From Omphiscola glabra (Eukaryota > Mollusca > Gastropoda > Lymnaeidae), in the NCBI GenBank assembly GCA_964017045.1, contig OZ024808.1, positions 20,639,284 to 20,703,283 of the forward strand: a stretch of DNA of 64,000 nucleotides, written 5' to 3'. Positions 34,921 to 46,576 of this stretch are shown here, in pieces. A program made the translations under genes and the position numbers. A model generated the notes under the pieces. It saw only the letters and a program-made list of their open reading frames with translations, had not been told where the DNA came from and made no database searches. The first letter of the stretch is position 1. Each line of letters begins with the position of its first letter.

Positions 34921-36280
34921 AAGCAGTGGTCAACAATTTGAATTACTTTCGAGCTCACCAGTAAACACATCAAGCAGAAAACTACCTGGGACTTGCTGAT
35001 CATGTGGCCAACTAAAGCATTCCATCAAAAATTTAAGTTTTAAAAAATGTGCCATATTCTTATGTAACAACATTACATAAACAAACTTAACCTAGCACGT
35101 AACATTTCAACAACGCGAATTAATAAACTTGTTTGAATGAATGTCTTATAAATTTTCATTTGTAACCATGGTTACATAAGTTATATAAAATACATATTGA
35201 TGACACCCATTTGCAACGTGATGCTAACAGCTACAATAATTTATGTTTTAAAAATCACAATAGTAAAAAAAAAAAAATCGAAAACTGGGTATACAATTTT
35301 TAACAGTATCATTGGACTCTTGTACATCTTGCAAATCCCGCACACTATTTCAACATTATCCGCATAAAAAATGAGTTATATTATAACATCGTAAAAATCT
35401 AAAAATGTTGATACACGATTGCACTAAGAAATGTGGAGATGCTTTTCATCCGCCTGAAGATTTTTTTTTTATATATCTTTAGCTCTCTGAAGCCATCTAA
35501 CTCTAATCCTACTATGCGGGGACAGAGCTAATCCCTTGTAATGGACCAAGGTAAAAATGAGGCTTGTAGTTAAAAAGTGGTTAACAGACCGGAAAAGGGG
35601 GGAAGACGGCAGGGGCGTTATTTCATTTATTTTTTCAGTTGGGATGGCGGCAAAAACCAAAACTTGGTCAGTTTGTTAACTTGTTTATAACTGGAGGCGC
35701 CACATTGCATATCAATTTAGAACCCTGCCCTACCCAAATGACGTCCCTGACAGAAGGCTCACCAATAGACAAAACTGAGATGGATTAATGATGAGATGAA
35801 AATACGTCAGTTATGGAGTCCGTCCATGGAGACGAAAGACCATAGATTGGTATGAATGTGGTGTTATGGGCCAGAACCCTTCCATGTGCTGTAAAGCCAT
35901 CGATGGCAAGGATAGCTCTTGAACAGCATCCTTTGAGCTACAGCAGCCAACATCTCTGCAACGCTTTCCTGTCGTTCTTGCACTCCAAACGCCAAGTCCA
36001 GCCATTGTTCATTTGACGTCACTATGGTAGAGTAGAGACACTTCCCATCCAGGGAGATGTCCTGTCTTTTAAAATTGTTTTTTATTTATTTATGGGAGAG
36101 ATTGGTTTGCGCATGAGCCGTCGCCAGGCTACAAATCTTCCCACATGGATAGCTTTTGATCGCTCTGATTAAGTTACTGTCTACGCCTCCTGGTTTTCAT
36201 GCTTGACCCACTTGCATATTTCAGGTTGACTTTATACTGAAAAAACAGTGAATTGTTCTTGTGGGCACTCACGGCTTTTG
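34921..36280. other. Intergenic DNA with a probable dispersed-repeat fragment
   Basis: No gene is supported. The stretch 35800-35960 contains TATGGAGTCCGTCCATGGAG and GGCCAGAACCC...CTGTAAAGCCATCGATGG. It shares its layout with 5600-5700 (GGCCAGAGCCG...CTGTAGTGCCATCGATGATG), so both are probably copies of one dispersed retroposon-like repeat. The family is not identified. Confidence 0.3.
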
Positions 36281-36475
36281 CCAGTCCCTGACGTCTCCGA
36301 GGCAATGTATCTGTAAGAAGATATATTTTGGTCATAGCTACCCCATTGTCTCTGACTTCTCTGAGGCAAGGTATCTGTAAGAAGATATTATGGTCATAGC
36401 TACCCGACTATCCCTGACGTCTCTGAGGCAAGGTATTTGTAAGAAGATATATTATTGTCATAGCTACCCCACTGT
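36281..36475. repeat. About 63-bp tandem repeat, 3 copies
   Basis: The unit contains CCCTGACGTCTCTGAGGCAA, GGTATCTGTAAGAAGATAT and GGTCATAGCTACCCCA. The copies differ by scattered substitutions and small length changes. It is non-coding. Confidence 0.85.
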
Positions 36476-36651
36476 TAACATCAACTTCACATTTAAATCT
36501 TATTGTCAACTGGTGGAGACCTGAACATTGCAAAATTGTCTCTGTGGACTTCCTGAACTGTTTCAGGGATAGACTGGTCGAGTGCTATACATGAACTTAA
36601 CAATATGGATGTTTAAAGGCTAATTTGAACACCACGGACCTACTAGATTCA

Positions 36652-36795
36652 GGTGAACAATATGTACTTGCTAGGTTTAGGTGAACAATAAGTACTTGCT
36701 AGGTTCAGGTGAACAATAAGCACTTGATAGGTTCAGGTGAACAATAAGTACTTGCTAGGTTCAGGCGAACAATATGTACTTTCTAGGTTCGGCTG
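36652..36795. repeat. 28-bp minisatellite, 5 copies
   Basis: The unit is AGGTTCAGGTGAACAATAAG followed by TACTTGCT; it has a small inverted pair (TTCAGGTGAA). It lies close to the preceding 63-bp repeat but is unrelated in sequence. Confidence 0.85.
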
Positions 36796-37562
36796 AAGAA
36801 TATAAACGAGTTAGGCCCATCTATGTGCTTGATAATCTAAAAAAAATGTATCGTTTATCAGTATAGATTGTATCTACAGATGAAAAATTGATATAATTAT
36901 GAAGTAGATCTTCCTTCGTGTTTCCCATCTAGAACCATGTCGTCTTTAAATTTACATAATTATGTGTTTGATGTTGCATCTTTTCTCCCATGTAGTCTTT
37001 AAACCCACGCTGAACTATGGAATTTCAAATTAAATAGACCTCCCCATTTTTCATATACAACTATTTAAATCTTTTCTTTGTTAACATAAATAAGAAGTAA
37101 TGACTGTATTCGACAGTTTAGATCGCTACCTGTGTCAAATAACACAGCGCACTACCGAACAAATCAGCTGTCAATCTCTTAGCCTGGCAATTACAGTATC
37201 ATGCTAAACATTAATCATAACGTGGTATTTCTGCGGCGTCAGTGAGGCGGTGTAACTAGATTATCTAATTATTTAAATATAAGGTATCGATATTCAATAA
37301 TAAATCACATGGTGTGCAATTTAAGTCGTGTGTATTCGAGACACGTTATTTCAAGTAGACTACATTCATAACAATACTTCTTTATTATTTTTAAAAGCAT
37401 TACCAATACAAACGATTCTAACTTTATTTATTTAAAAAAATATGGACAGTTATAGAAAAAGAAAATAAATTAAGAACAACTAAGATTACTATGGGGAAAT
37501 ATATAAATATCTTATAATATATATATGAGAAGGTGGTACACATGGTGTATCAATTTCTTTTG

Positions 37563-37675
37563 GGCTCGTATTCTTATACAGAACTCGTAATTTTATAGAG
37601 CTTGTAATCTTATAAAAGTTGTAATGATATAGAACCCGTAATCTTATAGAACTCGTAATCTTATAGAAACTAATC
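37563..37675. repeat. About 18-bp degenerate tandem repeat
   Basis: Six or so copies of a CTCGTAATCTTATAGAA-type unit lie just upstream of the GPCR pseudogene. Copies are diverged, with length variation. Confidence 0.7.
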
Positions 37676-37810
37676 ACCAGCAATGACGTATTTTGAATAT
37701 TTTATTTCACCTTATAAGTAACTCAAGGAGAATAACTTTCCTTTTCATATGGAAATGGTTTCAATTATCGGGGTTGCACTTAAGTATTAACAGAAGAATT
37801 TTATATAAAA

Positions 37811-38001
37811 ATGACTTTAACAGAATACCCATCAGTACAAGTGATACCCATATACGTGATCGTTTATTTAAACGCAATTTTGGGGATCACAGGCGCGTCA
37901 GACAACGTCATCAACATACTTGTCTTTTGCAAACAGGTCAACATAATTAAATGAGACTTTTTATTCTCGATTATTAAAACTAGATCTGGTGGCAAAAAGA
38001 T

Positions 38002-38043
<42 letters not shown>

Positions 38044-40008
38044 TTTAGCAGTGGGGGAGCGGGTGCTGGATGGTGGGGTGATGGTCAGAGACGTAGCTAA
38101 GGGGGGGCAGGGAGGAAAGACGTCCTAGGGCATCAAACTAAGGGGGGGTGTTATGGAGCAGTGTACAATTTGAGAAAGGAGTCGGGGCAATGGTGGTTGG
38201 GGCAATGTTTGTCAAGATCCGTGATGGAGTTAACTATTCATATTATTTGCCATATATGTAAATAAAAAAATATATTTAAATATATTTATATATACCCCCA
38301 CATGAATCAAAAAGAAAAGAATACCCCCCCCCCCAGCCCCCCAAAACACCAAACAAACTTTTGTTAAGATCGATAAAAATGCTTTAAAGATTGGAAAGAG
38401 CTGGAAAGAGTTAAATTAGATAGCAATAGTGAAAAAAAAGACATAAGTAATGGCCCTTGCTGCCCTGGCAGTTGAAAGGCAAAGAAGTGAAGAATATTTT
38501 TATTTCGTAAGTTTTATACCACAAACAGGAAGCTAAAATAAAATTGAATGTTCTTGATCGGAACATGGAAACTACTTGATGACATAAATAAAAAGTGTAT
38601 TTTAAAAAGTGGGTGTGGTGGGAGAAAGGCGCTAAACATCTTTATATGATCATTTTAGGCATCGAACAAAAACGACCAAAAAAAACGGTTAGGAAATTCG
38701 GGTCTGTTGTGTTACTTTATTACACCTTATAAGATTGGAAAGTTAAATTGAAATCACACTGATCGTTGTAAAAAATAATAATAATAATTCTGTAGCGTAT
38801 GTGATCTTGATTCATCACATACCCCAGCCAATGGTTGAGCCTATATTTTTATTTTAGTATTTTGATAGTTAAATTTATAAATTTTCGCTTCCAGGGTTTC
38901 CAGACATCGGTGTCCATCAATTTGCTGGGACTGGCCATAGCAGATTTAACAAGTCTCTTGTCCCTCACCTGGCAAAGTCTGGCTTTCATCGTGCTGATGT
39001 TACAAGCCGACCTCTCGTACCTCTCCACTGACGTCATTTACCTTACGGCTGGTCAGTTTTAACGTTTCAAAGGTTTGCTTCAGTTCGATTCAACTTTTCA
39101 TCTCTTTGCATTATATTTTCTATAAAACTGTATTTGATATGTTTCTTGGGGGCACGTCCATTTTTCATTCTTTTCAGATATATTTGGTCACCTGTCTTTC
39201 CTTTAGGGCTATCATGTAGCTAATTAAAATATAGTTCTTTAAAATTGTTTAATTTTTTTAATGTATGGTTTTCCTGGATATAACACATCTAATCTCATGA
39301 TGGCTTACACTTTAAGAATGTTTTGTAAAGAAAATATTAAACTTTAAGGTTGTTTAGTCAAAAAAAAAATAATAAATTGAGTTTTGTTTCTTCTATAAAT
39401 TTAAACATTCATTATAGAAATAAAATTGAAAGTTGTTTCGTACCGTTACGACTGTTCTTAATTTTAAATTTTAAATACAGCTACAAGAATTAGAGCTTCA
39501 GTGGGGAATGAGGTCATTAAATATGACAACAGCCAAAAAATTAGGCTTCGACTTTCTTTCTTATGAGAATCGTGTATTTCAGGGTGGAAGCTTTGCAGCG
39601 GCCATTGGTTCAATATAGCTGAAACATAAGAGGTCGAGAAAAAATGTATTAGGTGCTAAAAGGTGGTGGTCCTGTGAATTAAAATAATTTCTGTGTGGGT
39701 GTGAAAATGTCCCGGATGACACCTATCACGAGGGAAGCGTATTTTAGAGATTGAGCTTAGATAAAAAGTGTTATAGAAGCCTACATACTAACTAAAATAA
39801 ATACGGTAATATGTTTTTCAGTATGAATATTTCAGTCGTCCAAAGATCTACGTTCATTCGGATCGCCTGGTGGATCATAACGTTCATCACATTCGAGAGA
39901 TGTCTGTGCGTCGCTCTGCCGCTCAAGATCAAACAGATCATCACCCCGACGTTCACATTCTGCGTTCTTTGTGTCTTTGTAGTTTCCTTTCGCGGCATCG
40001 ATAACTAA
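37811..40008 (+). pseudogene. GPCR B: broken paralogue of GPCR A
   Basis: Exons at 37811-37936 (126 bp), 38895-39051 (157 bp) and 39836 onward match exons 1, 2 and 3 of GPCR A in sequence, length and phase. Exon 1 encodes YPSVQVIPIYVIVYLNAILG; exon 2 GFQTSVSINLLGLAIADLTS; exon 3 begins VVQRSTFIRIAWW and keeps FERCLC. Homology ends in TM4 at about 39984, and a stop follows at 40006-40008, leaving no TM5-TM7. A pogo/Tigger-like fragment starts at the break. No stop or frameshift precedes it, so the loss looks recent. The first donor (GTCAAC) is weaker than that of GPCR A. A truncated product is possible, but a working receptor is not. Confidence 0.8.
38086..38170. mobile_element. 5' fragment of CAGAGGCGTAGC-type MITE
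   Basis: CAGAGACGTAGCTAAGGGGG followed by GCAGGGAGG and a CTAGGGCATCAAACTA block parallels the left half of the elements at 4655 and 27013. No right terminus is recognisable. It lies in intron 1 of GPCR B, downstream of a (TA)n tract. Confidence 0.4.
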
Positions 40009-40238
40009 CATTTTCAAAAGCTGGCGATTGGTCATGGGGGTCGAGATAACCAACGTTAAGTGGCAAATTTGGCCCTCTTTTGTGCTCGAGATAATAGGGT
40101 TCGGCGACATAAAAGAATCGACATAACCGATGAGAAAAAGCTAAGACAAAGAGAGAATTTGGCGGTTCCACGCCAAAGACGTCGACTTAACAGGGTTGGC
40201 GAGTTAACCGAGGTCGTGATAAGCGGGTTCGACTGCAA
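39985..40238 (-). mobile_element. pogo/Tigger-like DNA transposon end
   Basis: Read on the minus strand, it begins CAGTCGAACCCGCTTATCAC and continues with GACCTCGGTTAACTCG, TGTTAAGTCGACG and GGTTATCTCGACC. This periodic 'TTATCTCGACC' style is typical of pogo/Tigger terminal regions. Only one end is seen, with no transposase. Its inner limit coincides with the loss of GPCR B homology, so insertion with flanking deletion probably broke that gene. Confidence 0.45.
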
Positions 40239-40364
40239 TATTATTATAATTAAATAAATACAAGCCATACTTAGCAACCTGGTAAAAATAAGGTAAATAT
40301 ATATATATATATTCCAGATTATGGCTTTAAATAATCTACAATTATTCGCATCCTTCATCTAGAA

Positions 40365-40550
40365 CATCGATTCTCAACCGCGACACTTTAATACAGTGCC
40401 TCATGTTGTGGCGAACCCCAACCACAAAATTATTTTCGTCGCTACTTCATAACTGTAGAGTATATGTGTTTTGCAATGGTCTTAGTCGATCCCTGGGAAA
40501 GGTTCGTTCGACTCCAGGAGGGGTCGCGACCCACAGGTTGAGAACCGCTG
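40365..40550. mobile_element. SPIN-like hAT MITE, second copy
   Basis: The 186-bp element starts CATCGATTCTCAACC and ends GGTTGAGAACCGCTG. The flanking octamers ATCTAGAA and ATCTGGAC agree at six of eight. On its minus strand it reads CAGCGGTTCTCAACCTGTGG then GTCGCGACCCC, the classic SPIN-type terminus. It is fuller than the copy at 31020, having the GGGGTCGCGACCCACAGG block that copy lacks. Confidence 0.75.
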
Positions 40551-43500
40551 ATCTGGACAGTGTTTCATGACACGTCAGCAGAACAGAATACATCAAACTC
40601 TAATTGTGGAAAAAAATCGATTTGTCGAAACTGTTGATGTGGGAACCATTTCTCTAGCTTGTTAATCGGCTGTTGCATCCGACAGAATGTGAATTTTACA
40701 TAAAAATAAAATAATAAGTGACATGTGTTTACCATCTTCAATCCCATGAAAACCCCCCTCACACTTTTTTGTTGTTGCTGCAGACATCAAAATGGTCAAC
40801 AGCGAGGGACATCTTCATCCTCTCCCCTTGAACGCTACAGAAGTTACTGACCGGGACGATATACAAACACAAATTCCAGCTGTTGGCATCACAATTAAAT
40901 GAAGAGCTTTTTGTTACAGCTTAGAACACAGTGCTACTCAATGCCCGTGATTGTGTGCGTTGCTACAATAATAAATTGCAACAGCCTATGGTATAAACTG
41001 TATATACACGGCCATGACAGCTGTAATTGTTCTTAGTTTTTAAGGTGTAGCAAAATAATGTGGAAAACATTTCAATGGGGTTATGGGAAGTGAACTGGTT
41101 TTGGACATGGAAGGAGTTAAAAAAACAAAAACCACTATAGTTATTGACAGTGAAGAGTTGAGATGGGAAAAAAATTGCACACTTTTTTGGGGTAGCAACT
41201 TACAAACGACATATCCCACACTCTTAAAAAGTAAATTATAAAAGTGTTGGACTGCGATAAAGCTTTAAAATAGATTAAATAGACACGAACAATCTGTGTC
41301 AATATTACAATATATATTACGCTTTAATAATAACTTTACATTGCACGTAAGTAAACGTTTTGGCACTTGCCTTGATCAGTACAACAAGACATACAAATAA
41401 GTATAAATCAAAAAGTCAATATAAAATTGGTCAATCTATTGATGTCCACATGAGTTCACAGGTGTTGACCTTATTCTACAACAGATATAAATTTACGTTT
41501 CAATGACATCAGTCTATTTGTAGATTTTTGATAGAACAATTTCAACAGCCAGTGTCACACTGTGCTTAATTTCATTTCATTTCTATTAAATTCGCTTCTG
41601 TTTGTAACTGGCTGGCTGGCTGGCTGGCTGGGGGGCGAAATTTTCGGAGGGCTAATGGACCAACTTCCTGTCAAGCGATCGAGCTGAAATCTAGGTGCAG
41701 TCTTCAATAAATTTCTTAACACTAACTTTGTGTTAACTCTTAATTCTTACAAAATCTTCAAAACAAACATATGTACATAGAAAATAATATATTGAAATGT
41801 GCCTTGAAAAAAAACAAATTGGCTCATAAAATCTCCCACAATTTTTTCGCTTCCAGCTGCGCCCGCGGCCACACGTGAAAGTGACGCCACCTCCCATTTT
41901 ATCAATAAAAGATGTAAACATCTAGATGTGAATTAAATTTTTTAGCGGACGCATTTTTTAAAATATTTACAGTGACATTACCTTGGTGAAACAAAAAATT
42001 CGCCATTTCTTATAATCCATTAATTGTTGAATTTCATTTGTACCGAAAATTCCGCCCCTAAAATAAATAAAGTATAGTAGCCGCTTGGGTCGACCACCCA
42101 CTTCACCCACACGCACTTTCCAGCGCCACGGATTGTAATAAATAAATGCATTTTTTTTGGTGGTAAATCAGGTTGGGAGTTTAAGACTTTTCGTTAGGCC
42201 CACTAAAAAAAACAACAACAACACTTCCTATATATTTTGTATGATAATCACCTGACGTTATATAATTCAGGGATTCTCATTTGGATCTCGGTCTATTGAC
42301 TTATCAGCGAACAGGTAAAGGATTTGGGGGGGGGGGGGTAGTAAAGGTGATTGAGAATCACTGGTCTAATTTTTGCATTTTCATAAAAGATTACTGGATG
42401 TCTAAAAGTTTCGAGGTTATAAAGTGGAAGCTAAAACGGCGACTTTAAACATTCTTAAAACCAAATCTCATTTACTGGTTAATTTATCTAAAGCTTTTTA
42501 GTCTTTTGGAGGGAAATTCTATGAGGGGAAGATTTATGCAATGGGATCAGTGGAGTAGATAAAGATTTTGATAATTAATACGTATAGTTTAAAGTTCCGC
42601 CCTCCCCCCCCCCAGCCCCACCCGGGGTGTCACATGTTATCTCCCTAGCGTTCTACCAATCATGAGATCCAACCATTATACGTCGTATACAACTGTATCT
42701 CTATCTTTTCGAACTGCGTCTATTGGGCTGCATTTCGTTTTCTATAGCGTTTGCCAGTTTGCTCTTTTAAACGAAATATCTCCATGAACAATATAATAAT
42801 ACCGCATATAGCCCGAAAAACATTGGCGGCAGCAATGCGTGAACTTCCCATTTAATAAAGTTACTTTGACAAAACATGAACTCAAGTAAGCACAACTAAG
42901 AATCCCAATTTTTTGCTACCCCCTCCCCCCCTTTTTCCCTGCACAATTTCTATTTCACGCCCATGAACTATATTAAATGTTTTGATGTCCCAACCACTTT
43001 TAAACCGAATATTTTTTACACCTACTTAAATTGAGACATTTCATTTTCCGAAAATATTACGCGCCAAACGCAGTTGCGTTATTTGAAAAAAAAAATATAT
43101 CATTTAGCGTAGTTATCGGGAATTATATTTTGCGCGCTATTGAACTCATTATTAAACATTACTTTCTTTCAAACAATTAGAATTATTTGTAACATACTCC
43201 CAATCCCAAATTTGCTGATTAGAAAGGAGTCTAAATGGAAGCATTAAATTAGGAAGCCATCCACGAGTCATACCAGAAGAATAATATATATAAGAGATAT
43301 AGTAAATAGTAAAAAAATAAATAGATAAACGCAATTTTTAGCGCCTTAGTGCCAGGATTTATGTAAACATAATTATGTTTCTCAAACACTAATATGAACA
43401 CACAAAGACACATACACACACACAAAATTAGATTGCAACCATGCAGGGAATAGAGTGGTTGTACAAAATACCTACAATTTATTTTTAATAAATCACTGCT

Positions 43501-44305
43501 TGTAACGTTTATTGCAGATTTATAAAAACAAAATATTGAAAAAAAAAATCGCCAACGTCGGTTTCATGAAAAAAAACACAGTTACGTTCTAACATGAATA
43601 CACAGTTACGTTTTAACATGAATACACAGTAGCGTTACAATATAAATACACAGTAACATTCTAATATAAATACACAGTAACGTTCTAATATAAATATAAC
43701 CTTACTGTCCTGTTCTAAAAGAATCTGCCATGCAACTGATTTTGTCGATTGTTCCAAACTAATAGATTTTTCTTGGTAAGATTGAATTAATTAAAATGAG
43801 TTTTTAAAAAAAAAATAATTAAAAAAATGAACCTAGACCCCAAAACTTGAGAAGCGTTGGCAATCATCAGATGTCAACGATGCTTAGCTAATTACAAAGA
43901 TTGGAGGACAAAAAAAAAATTATTAAAGGTTTCATTAAACTCTTTCTTCATATTTGTGTTCATACGCGTGTCTAAGTTTGTGGACTATTTTTTTTTTTAT
44001 TTCCCCAATGACAATGTTTATCAGCATGATTATAATAAATTTCAAGAAATGAATTAAATGAAATAAGCCTACGGCTCCTAACATGAAATAATCAAAAGTT
44101 CGAAATCAAATAACAATGGAATTGATTCTTTTCCCTAGGATTTTTTTCCTCTATCACTTTCGGCTAAAAGTTAACTCTTCTTTTTGAATCGGCAGAAACA
44201 GAAACTAATACCAAATTGATCAAATGGCAACTTTCGGCGCCGAAATTAAAACCGAAATTCGGTTTTATGTTCGAATTATGTGGTTTGTAATCCTTTCCAC
44301 CTCTT
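40551..44305. other. Intergenic DNA between GPCR B and GPCR C
   Basis: No gene is supported. It contains a (CTGG)n microsatellite at about 41611-41632, several poly-C/poly-G tracts (such as near 42327 and 42601) and a 24-bp minisatellite at 43574-43700. A short possible exon (40792-40902) was considered and not accepted. Confidence 0.4.
43574..43700. repeat. 24-25-bp minisatellite, 5 copies
   Basis: The unit is ACACAGTTACGTTCTAACAT followed by GAAT(A); later copies change to ACACAGTAACGTTCTAATAT. It lies downstream of the 3' end of GPCR C and is non-coding. Confidence 0.85.
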
Positions 44306-46576
44306 TTAAAACACCCTGCAGCAAAGAAATAATAAGACCTTAAGAAATGTATTTGAAAACTTTTTTGAGCAGCTGGCATAGAGGAGAAAATTACAAGACG
44401 AGTTCACCGTGAAGAGCAGGTCGTTTAGAAATAGCATTACTTGGTAAAGCTGCGAGTCGTATGTGAAATTCGGCACAAAATATGAATATGCGTCCAGCAT
44501 GGCGGAGAAAAGGAACACAACGACAGAGAACAAACAAACGAGGCCCATCATTTTAACAACCTTTAAATCAAATATTGCCCCAGTCTTGGCCGATACCCCG
44601 AAACCCTTACTGCTTTTCCCGTTTTCATTAGCCCGGTTGACTAGTTTTCTTCGGATATTCCCGATTTGTATCACTTTAATTCCAATGGCGATTCCAAAGA
44701 AAACCATGCCTAGAAAAGGAACGTACCACAGTAAGATATTAAAGCAGATAAAGTAGATTAAATTGATTAAATCATAGTTCTCTATGTACATATCCGCGAG
44801 TGACAGTCTGGCGACCGTGGCCTCGAGCGTTTCGTCGTAGACCCATTCATACTTTAGGGCGAACAGCAATGGGGTGAAAACAGCCGTGGTAACCGCGACG
44901 ACGGCCACCACGATTATTCTGACCCGACACGGCGTAAAAATCCTGGCCACCTTGAAGGGAAACCACACGGCGGTGAAACGTTCCACACCAATGGCCGCCA
45001 CCAGCAGGCCCCCGTTGACCGTGAAGGTTCTGTTGATGACAAAGACGTAAAGGCTGGCGAACGTGTCGGCCGTCTCTCCGTAGGCCGGGCTGAAGTGGGC
45101 CACGACACACTTGATGCGTCTGAAAATAAACGAGAGATGTCACATCAATAAAGTATTGGGATTTTACCTTTTTTTAAAAACAAATTGACCCAATTGAAAT
45201 AAAGATTTCAATGGCATTGACTCCGTCGTAGGCCTGGTCCACTGTCCAGAAAAGCTAAATAATGGCATACAGTCGGCATACAACTACAAAACAAATTTAT
45301 GGAGGTGAACCTGGTGTAAATAAATCACTTTATCAAAGGAATGATGTAAATAGATCACGTTATCAAAGACCTGATGTAAATGTATCACTCTATCAAAGGA
45401 CTGATGTAAATGGATCACTCTATCAAGTGATTGATGTAAATGGATCACTCTATCAAAGATTGATGTAAATGGATCACTTGATCAAAGGACTGATGTACAT
45501 GGATCACTCCATCAAAGGACTGACGTAAATGGATCACTCCATCAAAGGACTGACGAAAATGAATCACTCCATCAAAGGACTGACGTAAATGAATCACTCC
45601 ATCAAAGGACTGATGTAAATGAATCACTCCATCAAAGGACTGACGTAAATGAATCACTCCATCAAAGGACTGACGTAAATGGATCACTCTATCAAAGGAC
45701 TGATGTAAATGAATCACTCCATCAAAGGACTGACGTAAATGAATCACTCTATCAAAGGACTGATGTAAATGAATCACTCCATCAAAGGACTGACGTAAAT
45801 GGATCACTCCATCAAAGGACTGATGTAAATGAATCACTCCATCAAAGGACTGATGTAAATGAATCACTCCATCAAAGGACTGACGTAAATGGATCACTCC
45901 ATCAAAGGACTGACGTAAATGAATCACTCCATTGAAGGACTGACGAAAATGAATCACTCCATCAAAGGACTGATGTAAATGGATCACTCTATCGAAGGAC
46001 TGACGAAAATGAATCACTCCATCAAAGGACTGACGTAAATGGATCACTCTATCGAAAGACTGACGAAAATGGATCACTCCATCAAAGGACTGACGTAAAT
46101 GGATCACTCCATCAAAGGACTGACGTAAATGGATCACTCCATCAAAGGACTGACGTAAATGGATCACTCTATCGAAGGACTGACGTAAATGGATCACTCT
46201 ATGGAAAGACTTGGGATATGCACCAAAGTATTTCTCACCTCAGCGGAATCGTCACGCAGAAGAGCAAGTCAAACACCGTGAGTGCCAGGATGAAAAGATT
46301 GGTTGTGTCGTTCCTCACATCGTGGTGCGCAAGAACCACCAAAGTGATGACGTTCCCATCTGTTCCAAAAATAGCCATGGCGTTGATCAGGAAGCAGTTT
46401 ACGACGATGTCCATGAGCGCGAAGGCGACACTGTCAACACTTTTGTCGTCAGAGTCGTCGCGACTATTTGAAGAGTTAGCGACCATTGCGATGACGCCAT
46501 GTAACGTCACATCACATTTCAGCGTGACGCATGACTGGGATTGGTTAAAGGTGACCGCATTACCGGCTAAAGTCAT
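44306..46576 (-). CDS. GPCR C: class A neuropeptide-type receptor, two exons
   Basis: Exon 1 is 46576-46239 and exon 2 is 45119-44306. The donor is CTGAG|GTGAGA, the acceptor TTTTCAG|ACGC, phase 2, and the join gives 383 residues. The N-terminus (about 1-53) is Cys/Ser/Asp-rich with an N-glycosylation site (NSS at 34). TM1 has G74-N75 (DGNVITLVVL), TM2 has D103 (TVFDLLFC), TM3 ends in ERF (E159-F161) followed by AVWFPFKVARIFTP, and TM7 reads SCNFLLYASCSKKF in place of NPxxY. This is a rhodopsin-like receptor of the divergent lophotrochozoan peptide/orphan type; no ligand can be assigned. The intron carries the 30-bp minisatellite. It is paralogous to GPCR D, with the intron at the same codon. 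Confidence 0.85.
45325..46208. repeat. 30-bp minisatellite in GPCR C intron, about 30 copies
   Basis: The unit is ATCAAAGGACTGACGTAAAT followed by GGATCACTCC. Variants at fixed positions (GACG/GATG, GGATC/GAATC, CTCC/CTCT, GTAAA/GAAAA) are intermixed. The minus strand is open for 250 codons because 30 is a multiple of three. That frame is on the gene's strand, but read-through from exon 1 meets TGA at once, so it is not an exon extension. Confidence 0.92.

Noticed and set aside
40792..40902. Possible small exon MVNSEGHLHPLPLNATEV... after a good acceptor (TTGTTGTTGCTGCAG)
   Set aside because: Only 36 codons, with no matching partner exon or homology to GPCR A or B. A chance frame is as likely.
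45445..46197. 250-codon minus-strand frame as a retained-intron extension of GPCR C
   Set aside because: Reading through the exon 1 donor meets TGA in the first intronic codon, and the frame is just the 30-bp minisatellite.
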